The position numbers were made by a program, and so were the translations under genes. Shown here one piece after another: positions 8,487-17,966 of a stretch of 64,000 nucleotides of DNA. Below the pieces are notes generated by a model that worked only from the letters and a program-made list of their open reading frames with translations, did no database searches and was not told where the DNA came from. Numbering within the stretch: position 1 is the first letter of the stretch; every line of letters begins with the position of its first letter. This DNA is from Bergeyella cardium (GTDB lineage Bacteria > Bacteroidota > Bacteroidia > Flavobacteriales > Weeksellaceae), in assembly GCF_003614945.1 (NCBI RefSeq), contig NZ_QYCZ01000001.1, forward strand, positions 452,001 through 516,000, in the 5' to 3' direction.

Positions 8487-8526
8487 CATCGGAATTTTGG
8501 AAATTTACCTTATTAATTCAGATTTT

Positions 8527-9948
8527 ATGTTTATCAATCTTAATCAGAATAAAAACCTTAAACTCTTTAAAATCATCTCTTCTGTCGCAAATGAAAATGG
8601 GCAAACCGTCTATGCTGTAGGGGGTTATGTGAGAGATTTGCTTATGGGCAGAGCGGTGCCTACCGATATAGATTTCGTAACCGAGCAGAGCGGGATAGCG
8701 CTGGCAAAAAGCATCGCCGAGCAGGTCGCTCCAGAGCAGAAAGTTTCGGTCTTTAAGACCTATGGCACAGCGATGTTTAGGTACGAAGATTTGGAGCTGG
8801 AATTTGTGGGAGCAAGGAAGGAAAGCTATTCTGAGGACTCGCGAAACCCCGCCGTAGAGCAAGGCTCGCTGGAAGATGACCAGAAGCGGAGAGATTTTAC
8901 GATTAATGCAATGGCAATCTCCCTAAACCAAGAGAATTTCGGCGAGCTGATAGACCCCTTTAATGGCCGACAAGACCTCACAGATAAAATCCTGAGAACG
9001 CCGCTGGAGCCCCGACAAACCTACTCCGACGACCCACTGCGGATGATGCGCGCCATTAGATTTGCCTGTGTGCTCGATTTCCAAATAGAGGCACATTCGC
9101 TCCAAGCCATAAAAGAGGAAGCGGAGCGGATTAGAATCGTCTCAATGGAGCGAATTATGAACGAGTTTAATAAAATAATGCTCTCCGCAAAGCCTTCCAA
9201 AGGGCTTAAAATCTTGGAAGAAACAGGGCTCCTCGACCATATCCTCCCCGAGCTCACCGCACTGAAAGGCATAGATGAGGTAGATGGGCATACGCATAAA
9301 GATAACTTTTTCCACACTTTGGAAGTGGTGGATAATATCGCCCAAAATACCGATAAACTCTGGCTCCGCTGGGCAGCACTCCTCCACGATATAGGCAAAG
9401 CACCCACCAAAAAATTTGAAAAAGGAACGGGCTGGACATTCCACGGGCACGAATACCTCGGCTCAAAAATGCTGAAACCCCTCTTCAAGAGGCTGAAACT
9501 CCCGCTGGGCAATGACCTGAAATATGTGCAAAAACTGGTGAAGATGCACGCCAGACCGATCGCCCTCGTTACCGATAACGCTTCGGACTCCGCACTTCGC
9601 CGCCTTGTTTTTGACTCTGGCGAAGACCTCGAGGACTTATTCACCCTCTGCAAGGCAGATATCACCACGAAAAACCACGCGAAACAAACGAAATTTAAGA
9701 AAAATTACGAGTATGTAGCCCAGAAAATAAAAGAAGTAGAGGAGAGAGACCGCGTGCGAAACTTCCAGCCCCCAATTTCAGGCGAGGAAATTATGCAGCT
9801 CTTTGGCATTAAACCAGGGAAAGAAATCGGTATTCTCAAAGAAAAAGTAAAAGAAGCCATATTAGAAGGCGAGATAGAAAACAACCCCGAGCAAGCAAAA
9901 AATTTCGTACTGAGAGAAGGCTCAAAGATGGGGCTTATCGCCGTATAA
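8527..9948 (+). CDS. cca: CCA tRNA nucleotidyltransferase with HD domain
   Basis: A 473-residue class II tRNA nucleotidyltransferase. The N-terminal polymerase head has the GGYVRDLLMGRAVPTDIDFV motif, with the two catalytic Asp residues in DID, and the RRDFTINAMA motif. An RNA-binding domain follows, with the flexible DDPLRMMRAIRFA segment. The C-terminal third has an HD phosphohydrolase signature, HTLEVVDNIAQN and LLHDIGKAPT. The enzyme adds or repairs the 3' CCA of tRNA. An in-frame TTG at 8497 would add 10 residues, but it sits at the predicted transcript start, so the ATG at 8527 was chosen. Its base composition is GC-richer than that of its neighbours. It is followed by mnmA on the same strand. 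Confidence 0.93.
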   Translation: MFINLNQNKNLKLFKIISSVANENGQTVYAVGGYVRDLLMGRAVPTDIDFVTEQSGIALAKSIAEQVAPEQKVSVFKTYGTAMFRYEDLELEFVGARKESYSEDSRNPAVEQGSLEDDQKRRDFTINAMAISLNQENFGELIDPFNGRQDLTDKILRTPLEPRQTYSDDPLRMMRAIRFACVLDFQIEAHSLQAIKEEAERIRIVSMERIMNEFNKIMLSAKPSKGLKILEETGLLDHILPELTALKGIDEVDGHTHKDNFFHTLEVVDNIAQNTDKLWLRWAALLHDIGKAPTKKFEKGTGWTFHGHEYLGSKMLKPLFKRLKLPLGNDLKYVQKLVKMHARPIALVTDNASDSALRRLVFDSGEDLEDLFTLCKADITTKNHAKQTKFKKNYEYVAQKIKEVEERDRVRNFQPPISGEEIMQLFGIKPGKEIGILKEKVKEAILEGEIENNPEQAKNFVLREGSKMGLIAV

Positions 9949-9985
9949 GGGGCTTTATTCGCCTTAATATTCATCCATTTTATTG

Positions 9986-9993
9986 TAATTTTG
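9986..9993 (+). promoter_or_regulatory. -7 box of mnmA, probably giving a leaderless mRNA
   Basis: TAATTTTG matches TAnnTTTG and ends only 4 nt before the mnmA ATG. A transcript start at the usual distance would fall on or next to the start codon. Confidence 0.5.
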
Positions 9994-9997
9994 CCGA

Positions 9998-11191
9998 ATG
10001 AAAATAGTAGTTGGTCTCTCAGGAGGGGTAGATAGCAGCGTGGCCGCTTACCTCCTGAAACAGCAGGGGCACGAGGTCATAGGTCTCTTTATGAGAAACT
10101 GGAATGATGCCTCTGTAACCTTAGAAGACGAGTGCCCTTGGATAGAGGACAGTAACGATGCCCTTATGGTAGCGAAGAAGCTCGGAATCCCGTTCCAGGT
10201 GATTGATATGAGTGCGCTGTATAAGGAGAGAATCGTAGATTATATGTTTGCCGAATACGAAAAGGGCAGAACGCCCAACCCAGATGTGCTCTGCAACCGA
10301 GAAGTAAAGTTTGATGTGTTTATGAAAACTGCACTCTCTCTCGGCGCCGATAAAGTAGCTACGGGGCACTATGCACGAATAGAAACCAGTACGAATGAAG
10401 CGGGAGAAACGGTCTATCACCTGCTTTCGGGTAAGGATAAAAATAAAGACCAGTCGTATTTCCTCTGCCAGCTGAGTCAGGAGCAGCTGTCTAAGGCGCT
10501 CTTCCCGATCGGGGAGCTGGAAAAACCCAAAGTGCGAGAGATTGCCAAGGCGGCAGGATTAGTTACCGCCGAGAAAAAAGATTCTCAGGGGCTCTGCTTT
10601 ATAGGAAAGGTAAGCCTGCCAGATTTCTTGAAACAGCAGCTGAAGCCCAAAGAAGGTGAGATTGTAGAAATCTTTAGAGATTCACCGCTCTTCCACCAAG
10701 AGGAGGTCTCCTTCTCAGCTGATGAAAAGCTCCGCGAGCTGGAATATCTCTCACAGAAAATCGATTATAAAAAATCCGATGGTAAAGTTATCGGGAAGCA
10801 TCAGGGAGCGCAGTATTATACGATTGGGCAGGGCAAGGGCTTAGGTATTGGTGGGCATAAGGAGTCTTGCTTCGTTATCCACCGAGATATGGAGAATAAT
10901 ATCCTCTTTGTGGGGGAGGGGCATTCTTTCCCTGGTCTTTACCGAAAAGCGTTGAGGATTGATAATAGCGAGGTGCATTGGGTACGCCCAGATTTGAGGT
11001 TGAAAACGGGAGCGTCTATGCCTGCCAAAGTTCGCATTAGGTACAGGCAACCCTTAGAAAATGCAACGCTCTATCAGTTTGATGAAGGGCTGTTTATCGC
11101 ATTTGAAAATCCACAATCGGCAATTGCAGAAGGGCAATTCGCTGCTTGGTATTTAGATGATGAGCTTATCGGCAGTGGAGTGATTTCTTAG
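9998..11191 (+). CDS. mnmA: tRNA-specific 2-thiouridylase MnmA
   Basis: A 397-residue enzyme that makes 2-thiouridine at the wobble position of tRNA-Lys, -Glu and -Gln. It has the ATP-pyrophosphatase P-loop SGGVDSS (8-14) and the nucleophile Cys99 in the [10 protein letters not shown] loop. The second catalytic Cys200 is in [11 protein letters not shown], followed by a C-terminal beta-barrel domain. The distance between the two cysteines is as expected. The central region (about 225-255) contains a short insertion rich in Glu and Ser compared with enterobacterial MnmA. The ATG is the only good start. It probably has its own promoter directly at the start codon. Confidence 0.95.
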   Translation: MKIVVGLSGGVDSSVAAYLLKQQGHEVIGLFMRNWNDASVTLEDECPWIEDSNDALMVAKKLGIPFQVIDMSALYKERIVDYMFAEYEKGRTPNPDVLCNREVKFDVFMKTALSLGADKVATGHYARIETSTNEAGETVYHLLSGKDKNKDQSYFLCQLSQEQLSKALFPIGELEKPKVREIAKAAGLVTAEKKDSQGLCFIGKVSLPDFLKQQLKPKEGEIVEIFRDSPLFHQEEVSFSADEKLRELEYLSQKIDYKKSDGKVIGKHQGAQYYTIGQGKGLGIGGHKESCFVIHRDMENNILFVGEGHSFPGLYRKALRIDNSEVHWVRPDLRLKTGASMPAKVRIRYRQPLENATLYQFDEGLFIAFENPQSAIAEGQFAAWYLDDELIGSGVIS

Positions 11192-11198
11192 GTTAAGC

Positions 11199-13490
11199 TT
11201 AGAGGGAGAGCTGCAAACCCGCCTTGATTCCGAATTTTGAGATGCCGGGTCTATCGAGATAGTTGCCCCTCCAGTTGAAATCTACACGGAAGAATCTAAA
11301 ATTCCCCAGACCGATATTCTCAATTCCAAAACCATATTCATAATAGATGTGCTCAGTAGGAGCGGAGTATTTCTTCGCTCCTATATTGATGTTTTTTGAT
11401 GCCTCGCTGAGACTGCCCGTTGCAGCACGGAAAAACCCTACCTCACGAAGTTTTAGTTTTTTTATGAGAGGGATGTAGGAGAGGAATTTCCCATTAAAAT
11501 GATGCTCATAGTGCAGGGTAGCATAGGAATCCGCCACAAATTCATAATAATTGAGCTGAGAGAAAGTATTTCTTGAAATAACATAACTCTCGTTTGCAGG
11601 GATGATGTTTTGCAATGCAAGAGGTACGGCATTGAAGTTTGTACCCGCCTCTACGGTGAGGTAAGATTTTCCCCAAGTGCTGATAATCATCGGCTGATAA
11701 TACATAAACTGCAATTTGTCGTAATTGAAATCTGCATTAAAAAGCCCTTCTATCCCCCTTGTGTATTTGAGCATAAGGGTAGGCGAGAGGGTAGAATGCT
11801 CCTTTCGGTCAAGTCCTATTTTGGAATATTTAGCTCCAGGTTTTGCGATGATGCTCAGCGTAAGTTTAGCATCATTAACCGTCTTTCGGAGCTGGCCATC
11901 TTTCAGGTACATCATACTGAACTGCTCAGGGTTTGCAGAAGTAATGCTCTGCAAAGTGCCATCTAACCTGAATTGGAGGTTTTTCACAGGTTCTATGGAG
12001 GTAAAGACATTGGTTTGTGTTACATTGCTCAGCAATCCGTTTCCAGAGCGGGATACGAGAGAGGAGGCGAAGGAAGAACTCATAATCCCCTCACCTGTGG
12101 TAAGCCTGCTCCCGAGCTGTAAGATATCTCGCTTTGTGCCTATACCTATGGTGAGCCGGTTCTGTTTATTGAGCATTGCGCGGGCTTCTGCGCTGTATTT
12201 GAATTTTCTGTCTTTAAAGCCGTAGGCACCGTATCCTTCTACTCGCCAGGTGTCATTTTGAGAGAAGAAAGTCCTCGCCCCGAGCCTTAGCCTCAGTCCT
12301 TCTATATTGTTTTGTCCGAAGATGGAATAAATACTCCCTACATCTATCTTTTCATTGATGTTGTAGTACCCTGTTCCGAGGGTTCTGTACGCTTTTAGGA
12401 TGGCTTTAAACTTAGGGACTTCGTTGAGCCTGTCGAGCATTGTGTATATCCCTGCTTCGGATTTGCTGAGGGAATCTGTACGGGCGGTTTTCCAGTATTC
12501 ATCATCTCTTGCTAAATCTTTGGTAGCGGTAGGCTCGTCTTTTTCTGTGAAGATTTTTGGGTCAAAATCTTTATTAAACTGATAGTCGGTATAGCGAATG
12601 CTCCTCTTGGTGATGAGCCCCTTTGCTTCTTTATTTGTCTTTGAGAATGAAAATTCAAACTCTGAATATATGCGATAGGGGAGGTAGGAGTCTGCATCTG
12701 GCGATGAAAATTCAAACTCTGCATACAGGTTTTTTACGAAGTTCATCGTAAGAGATTTTGGCGAGCGCAGGGTAACTTTTGCCAGATGATACCCATCTTT
12801 CACGATATAGATATATCCACGAAAGGCGAGCACATCTTTTCTTTTAGGTTCGTAGAGTATTCGGTAGCATTCGTTGCCGTCTATGGTAACATCTTCCAGA
12901 AGGTTGTAGTCATAGACCGAGAAACCTGTGGAGGAGATGGGGCTTTCAAAACCTATATTGAAGAAATTAATCGTATTGCTGAAAATATTGGTATCTTTAA
13001 AGAGGTTTTTTGCCATCAGTGCTACGACTTCGTTATCCTGAAACCCTGCTGTTTTCTGTGCGGTGAGTTTTCTTTTGGTTCGCTTTTGTGGCTGGTTTTC
13101 TCCGTAGATTTTATAGACGGCTTCGTTTAGGAAGAAAGGGAGCTTGAGCTTTCCGTTAGAGGTAGAGTCGGCATAATCAAAGATGAAATCCATCTTATTA
13201 AAGATTTTTTTCTTTACTAATGAGCTGTCTATATTATTGATATCAAACTCTATTTTCTCGTATTCGTCGTAGCTATAAGTTTTGTATTTCTCTAGAGCGT
13301 TTTCTCTTTTTCTTTTCCAAACTTCCTGTAATATGGAGTAGGCAGGGTTGTCTTTTTTCTTTTTGTAGCGTTTTACTTTTGCTTTTATCACCACTTCGCC
13401 TATATCTTTTACCTTTTCATCATTTCCTTGCGAAAAGGCGAGGGTATAGATTAATGAAAAAACAAATAATAAAATACTTTTCACGCTCAT
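11199..13490 (-). CDS. DUF5686 family outer-membrane protein
   Basis: A 763-residue protein with a Sec signal peptide (residues 1-20, ending in AFSQ). It matches the DUF5686 family, large outer-membrane beta-barrel proteins of Bacteroidota. The diagnostic N-terminal region is a Lys-rich segment followed by NPAYSILQEVWKRKRENALE and KYKTYSYDEYEKIEFDI. The remainder alternates short polar and hydrophobic stretches typical of a barrel and ends in a beta strand. The carboxypeptidase-like regulatory domain often found at the N-terminus of this family is absent or very short. Function is unknown. It is transcribed convergently with mnmA (7-nt gap). Confidence 0.82.
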   Translation of the reverse strand: MSVKSILLFVFSLIYTLAFSQGNDEKVKDIGEVVIKAKVKRYKKKKDNPAYSILQEVWKRKRENALEKYKTYSYDEYEKIEFDINNIDSSLVKKKIFNKMDFIFDYADSTSNGKLKLPFFLNEAVYKIYGENQPQKRTKRKLTAQKTAGFQDNEVVALMAKNLFKDTNIFSNTINFFNIGFESPISSTGFSVYDYNLLEDVTIDGNECYRILYEPKRKDVLAFRGYIYIVKDGYHLAKVTLRSPKSLTMNFVKNLYAEFEFSSPDADSYLPYRIYSEFEFSFSKTNKEAKGLITKRSIRYTDYQFNKDFDPKIFTEKDEPTATKDLARDDEYWKTARTDSLSKSEAGIYTMLDRLNEVPKFKAILKAYRTLGTGYYNINEKIDVGSIYSIFGQNNIEGLRLRLGARTFFSQNDTWRVEGYGAYGFKDRKFKYSAEARAMLNKQNRLTIGIGTKRDILQLGSRLTTGEGIMSSSFASSLVSRSGNGLLSNVTQTNVFTSIEPVKNLQFRLDGTLQSITSANPEQFSMMYLKDGQLRKTVNDAKLTLSIIAKPGAKYSKIGLDRKEHSTLSPTLMLKYTRGIEGLFNADFNYDKLQFMYYQPMIISTWGKSYLTVEAGTNFNAVPLALQNIIPANESYVISRNTFSQLNYYEFVADSYATLHYEHHFNGKFLSYIPLIKKLKLREVGFFRAATGSLSEASKNINIGAKKYSAPTEHIYYEYGFGIENIGLGNFRFFRVDFNWRGNYLDRPGISKFGIKAGLQLSL

Positions 13491-13569
13491 TTTCTTTTTG
13501 AATGTTTGATAGTCCTCTTTAATGACAACTCAACCCAGTATTAAACATTTAAAACTGTTATTTATTGCA

Positions 13570-13577
13570 CAAATATA
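13570..13577 (-). promoter_or_regulatory. -7 box of the DUF5686 gene
   Basis: On the minus strand, TATATTTG matches TAnnTTTG. It predicts a leader of about 75 nt before the ATG at 13490. No convincing -33 element was found; the bases where it should lie run into the adjacent repeat. Confidence 0.45.
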
Positions 13578-13592
13578 GGATATATGTAGAAT

Positions 13593-13633
13593 AAGCCAGT
13601 TGTCAGTTGCTAAAAGCTATTAGCTAGAAGCTA
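13593..13633. repeat. Dispersed intergenic repeat, GCTAAAAGC-type module
   Basis: The words GTTGCTAAAAGC, TATTAGCTAGAAGC and TAATTGCC repeat the theme of the spacer at 1.1 kb. The block runs into the stop codon of the cytochrome peroxidase gene (13633-13631). Confidence 0.5.
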
Positions 13634-14785
13634 ATTGCCTCCTGCTCTTGGAAAATCTGGTCGGGACATTTTGTAGTGGGTATTGGTTAGGGATTTTATA
13701 AAGGCTTGTAGAGCGAGGGATTCCTCTTTTGTCAGTCCGAGGGGTTTCATTAGCGGGTCGGTTACGGGGTAGAGTGGGTCTGCGGCTTTTTGTTCTTTTG
13801 TAGGGTTGGTGGGGAGCATACCGCTGTTATACATATTGATTACGCCTTGTAGGTCTTCCACGAGGCCGTTGTGCATCCAGGGTTTTGTAATCATCAGGTC
13901 GCGGAGGGTAGGTGTGCGGAAGCGCCCGATATCATCGGGGTTTTGGGTAATGTCATACCTACCGAGGTCTTGAAGCTCCCGTTTGTAGAAACTAAGCCCA
14001 ATATTGTGAAATTTCTCATCGGTGAAGTGTTTTCCGTAGTGGCAGTTCATACATCGGGCTTTGGTTCGGAAGAGGTGTAGCCCATAGATTTCCTCATCGG
14101 TTAGTGCTTTGTAGTTTCCGTTTAGGAATTTATCAAATCGGGAGGGCGTACTTCTAATGGTCTTTTGAAATTCTGCAAGGGCAGTTCGTATTTTATCGTA
14201 GGTGATTTCCTCTGTGCCAAAAGCATTTTTAAAAAGCGGTTTATAGCCTTGGATAAGGCTTAGTTTTTTCACGATTTCGCTGGGGATGGCATTCATCTCG
14301 TGTAGGGTAGTGATGGGGCCGTCGGCTTGTTCTTCAAGGGTAGCTGCACGCCCGTCCCAGAAGTAGGATTTCCTATCGGCGGTGTTAAAGAGGGAGGGGG
14401 TGTTTCGCTTTCCGAGGAGGTGGTCGTGCCCCAAGGAGCGTTCGCGCCCGTCTGACCAGCCGAGCTCGGGGTCGTGGCAGCTGCTACAAGAGATTTGGTT
14501 AGAGCCCGAGAGCTTAGGGTCAAAGAAAAGCATTTTTCCAAGCAGGATTAGGGGCTGCTCCATCGTTTGCTCATAGTTTTCATCAAAGCTGATGGGCGAG
14601 AATTCTTCCCATTCCACGCCTTTATCTATCTGTGGTTTTTCCCATTGGCTTATCGGCTTGCTATACATTTGTCTGTACTTTGAGAGGTCTTGTATCGGGG
14701 TGCCTGTATGGGTTTTGGGTATTATGCCATCGGTGAAAGCATAGAAAATGGAGAGGATGAATACGGTGAATAATAACTTTTTCAT
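13631..14785 (-). CDS. Di-heme cytochrome c peroxidase family protein (MauG/CcpA type)
   Basis: A 384-residue exported protein with an N-terminal signal peptide and two heme c attachment sites, CSSCH (100-104) and CMNCH (245-249). Motifs of the bacterial di-heme peroxidase/MauG superfamily are present: LLGKMLFFDPKLSGSNQISC, RNTPSLFN, FWDGRA, and a C-terminal FRTPTLRD and WMHNG pair. Members reduce hydrogen peroxide or oxidise other substrates in the periplasm. As the last gene of a TonB-receptor/lipoprotein operon, this one may act on iron or heme at the cell surface; that is inference. It starts 10 nt after the DUF6850 gene. Confidence 0.88.
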   Translation of the reverse strand: MKKLLFTVFILSIFYAFTDGIIPKTHTGTPIQDLSKYRQMYSKPISQWEKPQIDKGVEWEEFSPISFDENYEQTMEQPLILLGKMLFFDPKLSGSNQISCSSCHDPELGWSDGRERSLGHDHLLGKRNTPSLFNTADRKSYFWDGRAATLEEQADGPITTLHEMNAIPSEIVKKLSLIQGYKPLFKNAFGTEEITYDKIRTALAEFQKTIRSTPSRFDKFLNGNYKALTDEEIYGLHLFRTKARCMNCHYGKHFTDEKFHNIGLSFYKRELQDLGRYDITQNPDDIGRFRTPTLRDLMITKPWMHNGLVEDLQGVINMYNSGMLPTNPTKEQKAADPLYPVTDPLMKPLGLTKEESLALQAFIKSLTNTHYKMSRPDFPRAGGN

Positions 14786-14794
14786 TGTTTTGAT

Positions 14795-16297
14795 TTAAAA
14801 TTCTATTCCCAAGCCGAGCAGATAGCCTGTATTGGTCGCTTTTGGGAAGTATTGCTGCCAGAAATTGATTTGGGCAAAGATATGCTGTTTCTTGATAGGT
14901 TTCAGATGGTACTTTATTGAGGTTTCGGTTTCCCAATAGTTTTGGGAGCGGAGGTTGAACTTATGTTTCACTGCATTTTCAAGTGCTTGCACAGGATATT
15001 GATAACCGAAATGAGACCGAGCATCCAAACCATAGCGGTTGTTTAGGTTATAGCTTATGCTGAGCAGTCCGCCATTGAGCATTGTGGTGTAGCGGGAGCG
15101 TAGCCCGAAGTATAAGCTCTCAAAATCTTGGTATATCATCGGTTTTTTATAGCTTTCTTTTGAAAAATGGAGGGCTACGAAAGGCATAAAATACCAAGCG
15201 GATGACGGTGTGCGGTATTCTATATCGGTAGAGAGGCTAAATTTCTGCTGCTGGTGGAGGTAGCTTTTGAGCCTTCCTATCGTGATGTAGTTATTCGTAG
15301 AGCGGTTATCAAAAATACCTTCGGTGCCGGCTCTATCGATAATGCTCGCCTCGAGGTTGAGCTTAAAATTAGAGTTTTTTCTTTCCCAGAGCCAAGAGGT
15401 TTCGCCGTGCAGATGGTTTTCATCAATAGACAAAGCGGTGAGGTCTGCAAAAGACGGCATCACTTTATCAAAACTAAAATTTTTATAGCCGAGATGGAGC
15501 ATTAGCCCTTGTCGGTTTTTGGGGAGGAGGCTTAGGCTGGCTCCATAGCCTTGTCCGTCATAATAGCTTTCTAATTTATTACCTACAAGGAGGTTGTTAA
15601 ATGTCCCCAAGCCTGTGAGGTGATAGATGGCGGTATTCCCTATTTTGTTATAGAATTTGATTTCGTTGTTTTGGGTATATCGTCTGTAAAAGGCATCTGC
15701 ACCGATGCTGTAGCGCGCAATATCCCTTGCTAACCCTCCCTTAATACTGAAATCAGAGGTAATGTTATTCGGTCTGGGGTCTATTTTTCTGTATTGATTG
15801 GAGGCTCGGTAGGAGGTTTCTAAGCCGAATTGAGTTTTTCCTTTAGCCCTATTAAACCCGCCAGAGATGGAATAGGCTTCGTTTTGCAGGCTACCTCCTA
15901 CGGCATCTGCGGAGAGGTAAGGGTAGAGGAGGTGGGCATCTGCGGTCTCATTCCAGATGATGGCTTTTTGCTCGCCGTTCTGGTAGTGCGCCTCTCCCCA
16001 GACGGTATTTGCACTGCTGAGCTTGAGGTAGGACTGGGTTTCTACCGAGAACAGGCTACCGCCACTTCCGCTCTGGGCTTCGTACCTCTCTTTCTCGGTC
16101 TTTTGGAGGGAGGTGGAGAGCGAGGAGAGGGAGATCTCCTTCCTCAGAAACTGCTGAGCGGGGTTTTTGTAGGCGGCACCGAGTCAGTTATTCCTGAGGA
16201 GGTAGTTTTCGTAGATTTTTGTTTGGATGCTATCCGTTTGTTGCTGTGCGCGGCAGAAGATGGCAGCAAACAGCATTAGGGCAAGGTTGTGTTTCAT
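14795..16297 (-). pseudogene. DUF6850 family outer-membrane beta-barrel gene with in-frame TGA
   Basis: Read from the ATG at 16297, the frame encodes a signal peptide (LALMLFAAIFCRAQQ) and then continues as one reading frame of 500 codons to the stop at 14795, except for a single TGA at codon 38 (16186-16184). The codons around it read ENYLLRNN-stop-LGAAYKNPAQQ. A TGG to TGA change of a Trp in the family's early LxxNxWxxGAAYxNPA region is the simplest explanation. Translation could restart at 15610, but that product would lack the signal peptide and about 230 residues. The rest has barrel-like alternation and ends in GIEF. It is flanked by DUF4876 (2-nt gap) and the peroxidase gene (9-nt gap). 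A sequencing error cannot be excluded. Confidence 0.75.
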
Positions 16298-16299
16298 AT

Positions 16300-17505
16300 T
16301 TATTCTAATAATGAGGGCTTAGACAGTGGTGTGAAGTCTGCCGACGAGTTGTTGGTATCTCTCAGCTTTGCTTTGCCTGTGCTATCGGTGTGGAGGGTTT
16401 TTCTTTTCACGCTTTTTCCGTAGCGGTTGTCATCGTGGTAGGTTTTTGCGGTGTAGGTGTAGCCGATGTCTAATGACGGCGCCGTTACCAACCACTGAAA
16501 TTCGGTAGGGATGCTGAGGTTTACGGCATCTACTATCCACTCATTGGGGATGTAGTAGGACTTCTCGCTCAGGTTGAAGACATAGCCGTTATAGGTATAG
16601 GTCCATTTGTATTTATAGGTATAGTTTTTCAGATAATCTTCTTTGGAGACTCCTTTCGGTAGTCTGGAAAGGCTATATGCGGTATTCCCTTGGTTCTTCA
16701 TCACCATTTCGGAGACGAGGGATAGGGTGTTCGGCACATTAGGGGCGTCTATATCGTCCATTCCTTCTTTGTAGAATTCAAAATCGGCTTTGCTGAGGTC
16801 GGGCGAGTTCTCATTATACTCCTTATGATTAATCCCTGTATCGGCGATGAGGAAGTATTCGCCAGGTTTTACGGGGTGGTCCGTCCCCGAGCCGGGTATC
16901 ATTATAATAGCGGTTACGGTAAATGCCTCGTTCATCTTGTTGGGCTCATAGTTTTGCTTATCATCGGTGGTAAATTCGGACTGGCTTATCATCAGCCCAT
17001 CGGCGTAGAGGGTTTTGTCGGTATTGTTATAGAGGCGGATGTACTTATCATCGTCATACTGCTTGCCCTCGTTCGTAAGGCTTCCTGCGAAGAAGATTTC
17101 GGAGATGATGAAGTCCTCCTGCCCAGAGGAGCGTAGGAGCTCGATGCGGATTTGGGTGTTTTCATTTGTAATGGCGCAGCTCGGTAGGTAGCCTTTCAGA
17201 TGGGTAGTGTGGGTTTCGCCTGCGATTTCTATCTCTGCCGAGCCTTCTACTGCGATTTCATAGGTGCCTATTTCTAGTTTTAGGTTCAGCTGGTTTTCGT
17301 TAGTTTCTTGGCTAAAGCTATGCCCTGTATTGAGCTCTCTAAACGAGAATTTAAGGTTATTATACTTCAAGACTTGGGCATCTTTCCCCATTTCGGCGAT
17401 AATGGAGGTTTCGTAGAGGGGCGTGTAGAAGTCGCCCTCTTGTCGTGAGCAGCTTACAATAGCGAGGAGGATTGCAAGAGCGGTATATATTCTATTTTTT
17501 TTCAT
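16300..17505 (-). CDS. DUF4876 family lipoprotein
   Basis: A 401-residue lipoprotein with lipobox IVSC (Cys19). It begins with an Ig-like or transthyretin-like beta domain (about 30-125), whose ELNTGHSFSQETNENQLNLK stretch resembles carboxypeptidase regulatory folds. The DUF4876 lamin-tail-like domain follows, with EDFIISEIFFAGSLTNEGKQ, DKYIRLYNNTDKTLYADGL and GEYFLIADTGINH. The family occurs in Bacteroidota beside TonB receptors. It is probably anchored at the outer membrane, possibly surface exposed. It lies two bases upstream of the DUF6850 gene, so the two are cotranscribed. Specific function is unknown. Confidence 0.82.
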   Translation of the reverse strand: MKKNRIYTALAILLAIVSCSRQEGDFYTPLYETSIIAEMGKDAQVLKYNNLKFSFRELNTGHSFSQETNENQLNLKLEIGTYEIAVEGSAEIEIAGETHTTHLKGYLPSCAITNENTQIRIELLRSSGQEDFIISEIFFAGSLTNEGKQYDDDKYIRLYNNTDKTLYADGLMISQSEFTTDDKQNYEPNKMNEAFTVTAIIMIPGSGTDHPVKPGEYFLIADTGINHKEYNENSPDLSKADFEFYKEGMDDIDAPNVPNTLSLVSEMVMKNQGNTAYSLSRLPKGVSKEDYLKNYTYKYKWTYTYNGYVFNLSEKSYYIPNEWIVDAVNLSIPTEFQWLVTAPSLDIGYTYTAKTYHDDNRYGKSVKRKTLHTDSTGKAKLRDTNNSSADFTPLSKPSLLE

Positions 17506-17540
17506 TTGATAAAAGATTATGGTGTTATTAATTTCTATTT

Positions 17541-17860
17541 AATGCAAGAATTGCTGCATTCTAGCGTCATCCAGTCTTCATTGAAGGAAGAATGCTGCAT
17601 TCTAGCTCCACTTAAGCCCACTGCGTGGGGAGCACTTAAAATAATTGCCTCACCGGCTACGGTGCGTGGGGCGTTCTTAAAAATAATTGCCTCACCGGCT
17701 ACGGTGCGGAGGAAGAAACGCGTGAATCTTGCCAATATTTTTTTCATTGGAGGAAGAAACGCGTGAATCTTGTCAATATTTTTTTCATTGGAGGAAGAAA
17801 CGCGTGAATCTTGCCACTTTTTTTTCTCATTGGAAGAAAATTCGCGTGAATCCAGCTCCA
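17541..17860. repeat. Block of 41-42 bp tandem repeats within an operon spacer
   Basis: The 461-nt spacer between the DUF4876 gene and the HmuY-like gene is filled with repeats. Three units start at 17708, 17749 and 17790 (period 41) and share GGAGGAAGAAACGCGTGAAT; a diverged fourth starts at 17832. A 28-bp word containing GCCTCACCGGCTACGGTGCG occurs at 17639-17666 and 17681-17708 (period 42). Around 17550-17605 an older pair shares GCTGCATTCTAGC. The palindromic module CCCACTGCGTGGGGAGCACT lies at 17617-17636, and a diverged copy with CCCACTGGCGTGGC follows near 17868. No spacer-type variation, transposase or reading frame of note is present. Confidence 0.85.
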
Positions 17861-17966
17861 ACCCACCCACTGGCGTGGCACCTTGCAGGTGATGCACTTA
17901 CCACCCATTAGCATAGGGAGGAAATATTTAAAAATAATCATCTCCTCCCCTGCTAAGAGGTTAAGG

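Noticed and set aside
8497-8526. Start of cca at TTG 8497
   Set aside because: It lies at the predicted transcript start; ATG 8527 fits the family N-terminus.
14795-15610. Short version of the DUF6850 gene starting at ATG 15610
   Set aside because: It would lack a signal peptide, and the frame upstream clearly encodes the same protein except for one TGA.
16184-16186. TGA read as selenocysteine
   Set aside because: No selenocysteine insertion structure or redox motif is visible, the protein is a barrel, and Trp explains the position.
17535-17897. Minus-strand protein of about 120 residues across the 17.5-17.9 kb repeats
   Set aside because: Built from the 41-42 bp repeats, no domain, and the frame is explained by repeat structure.
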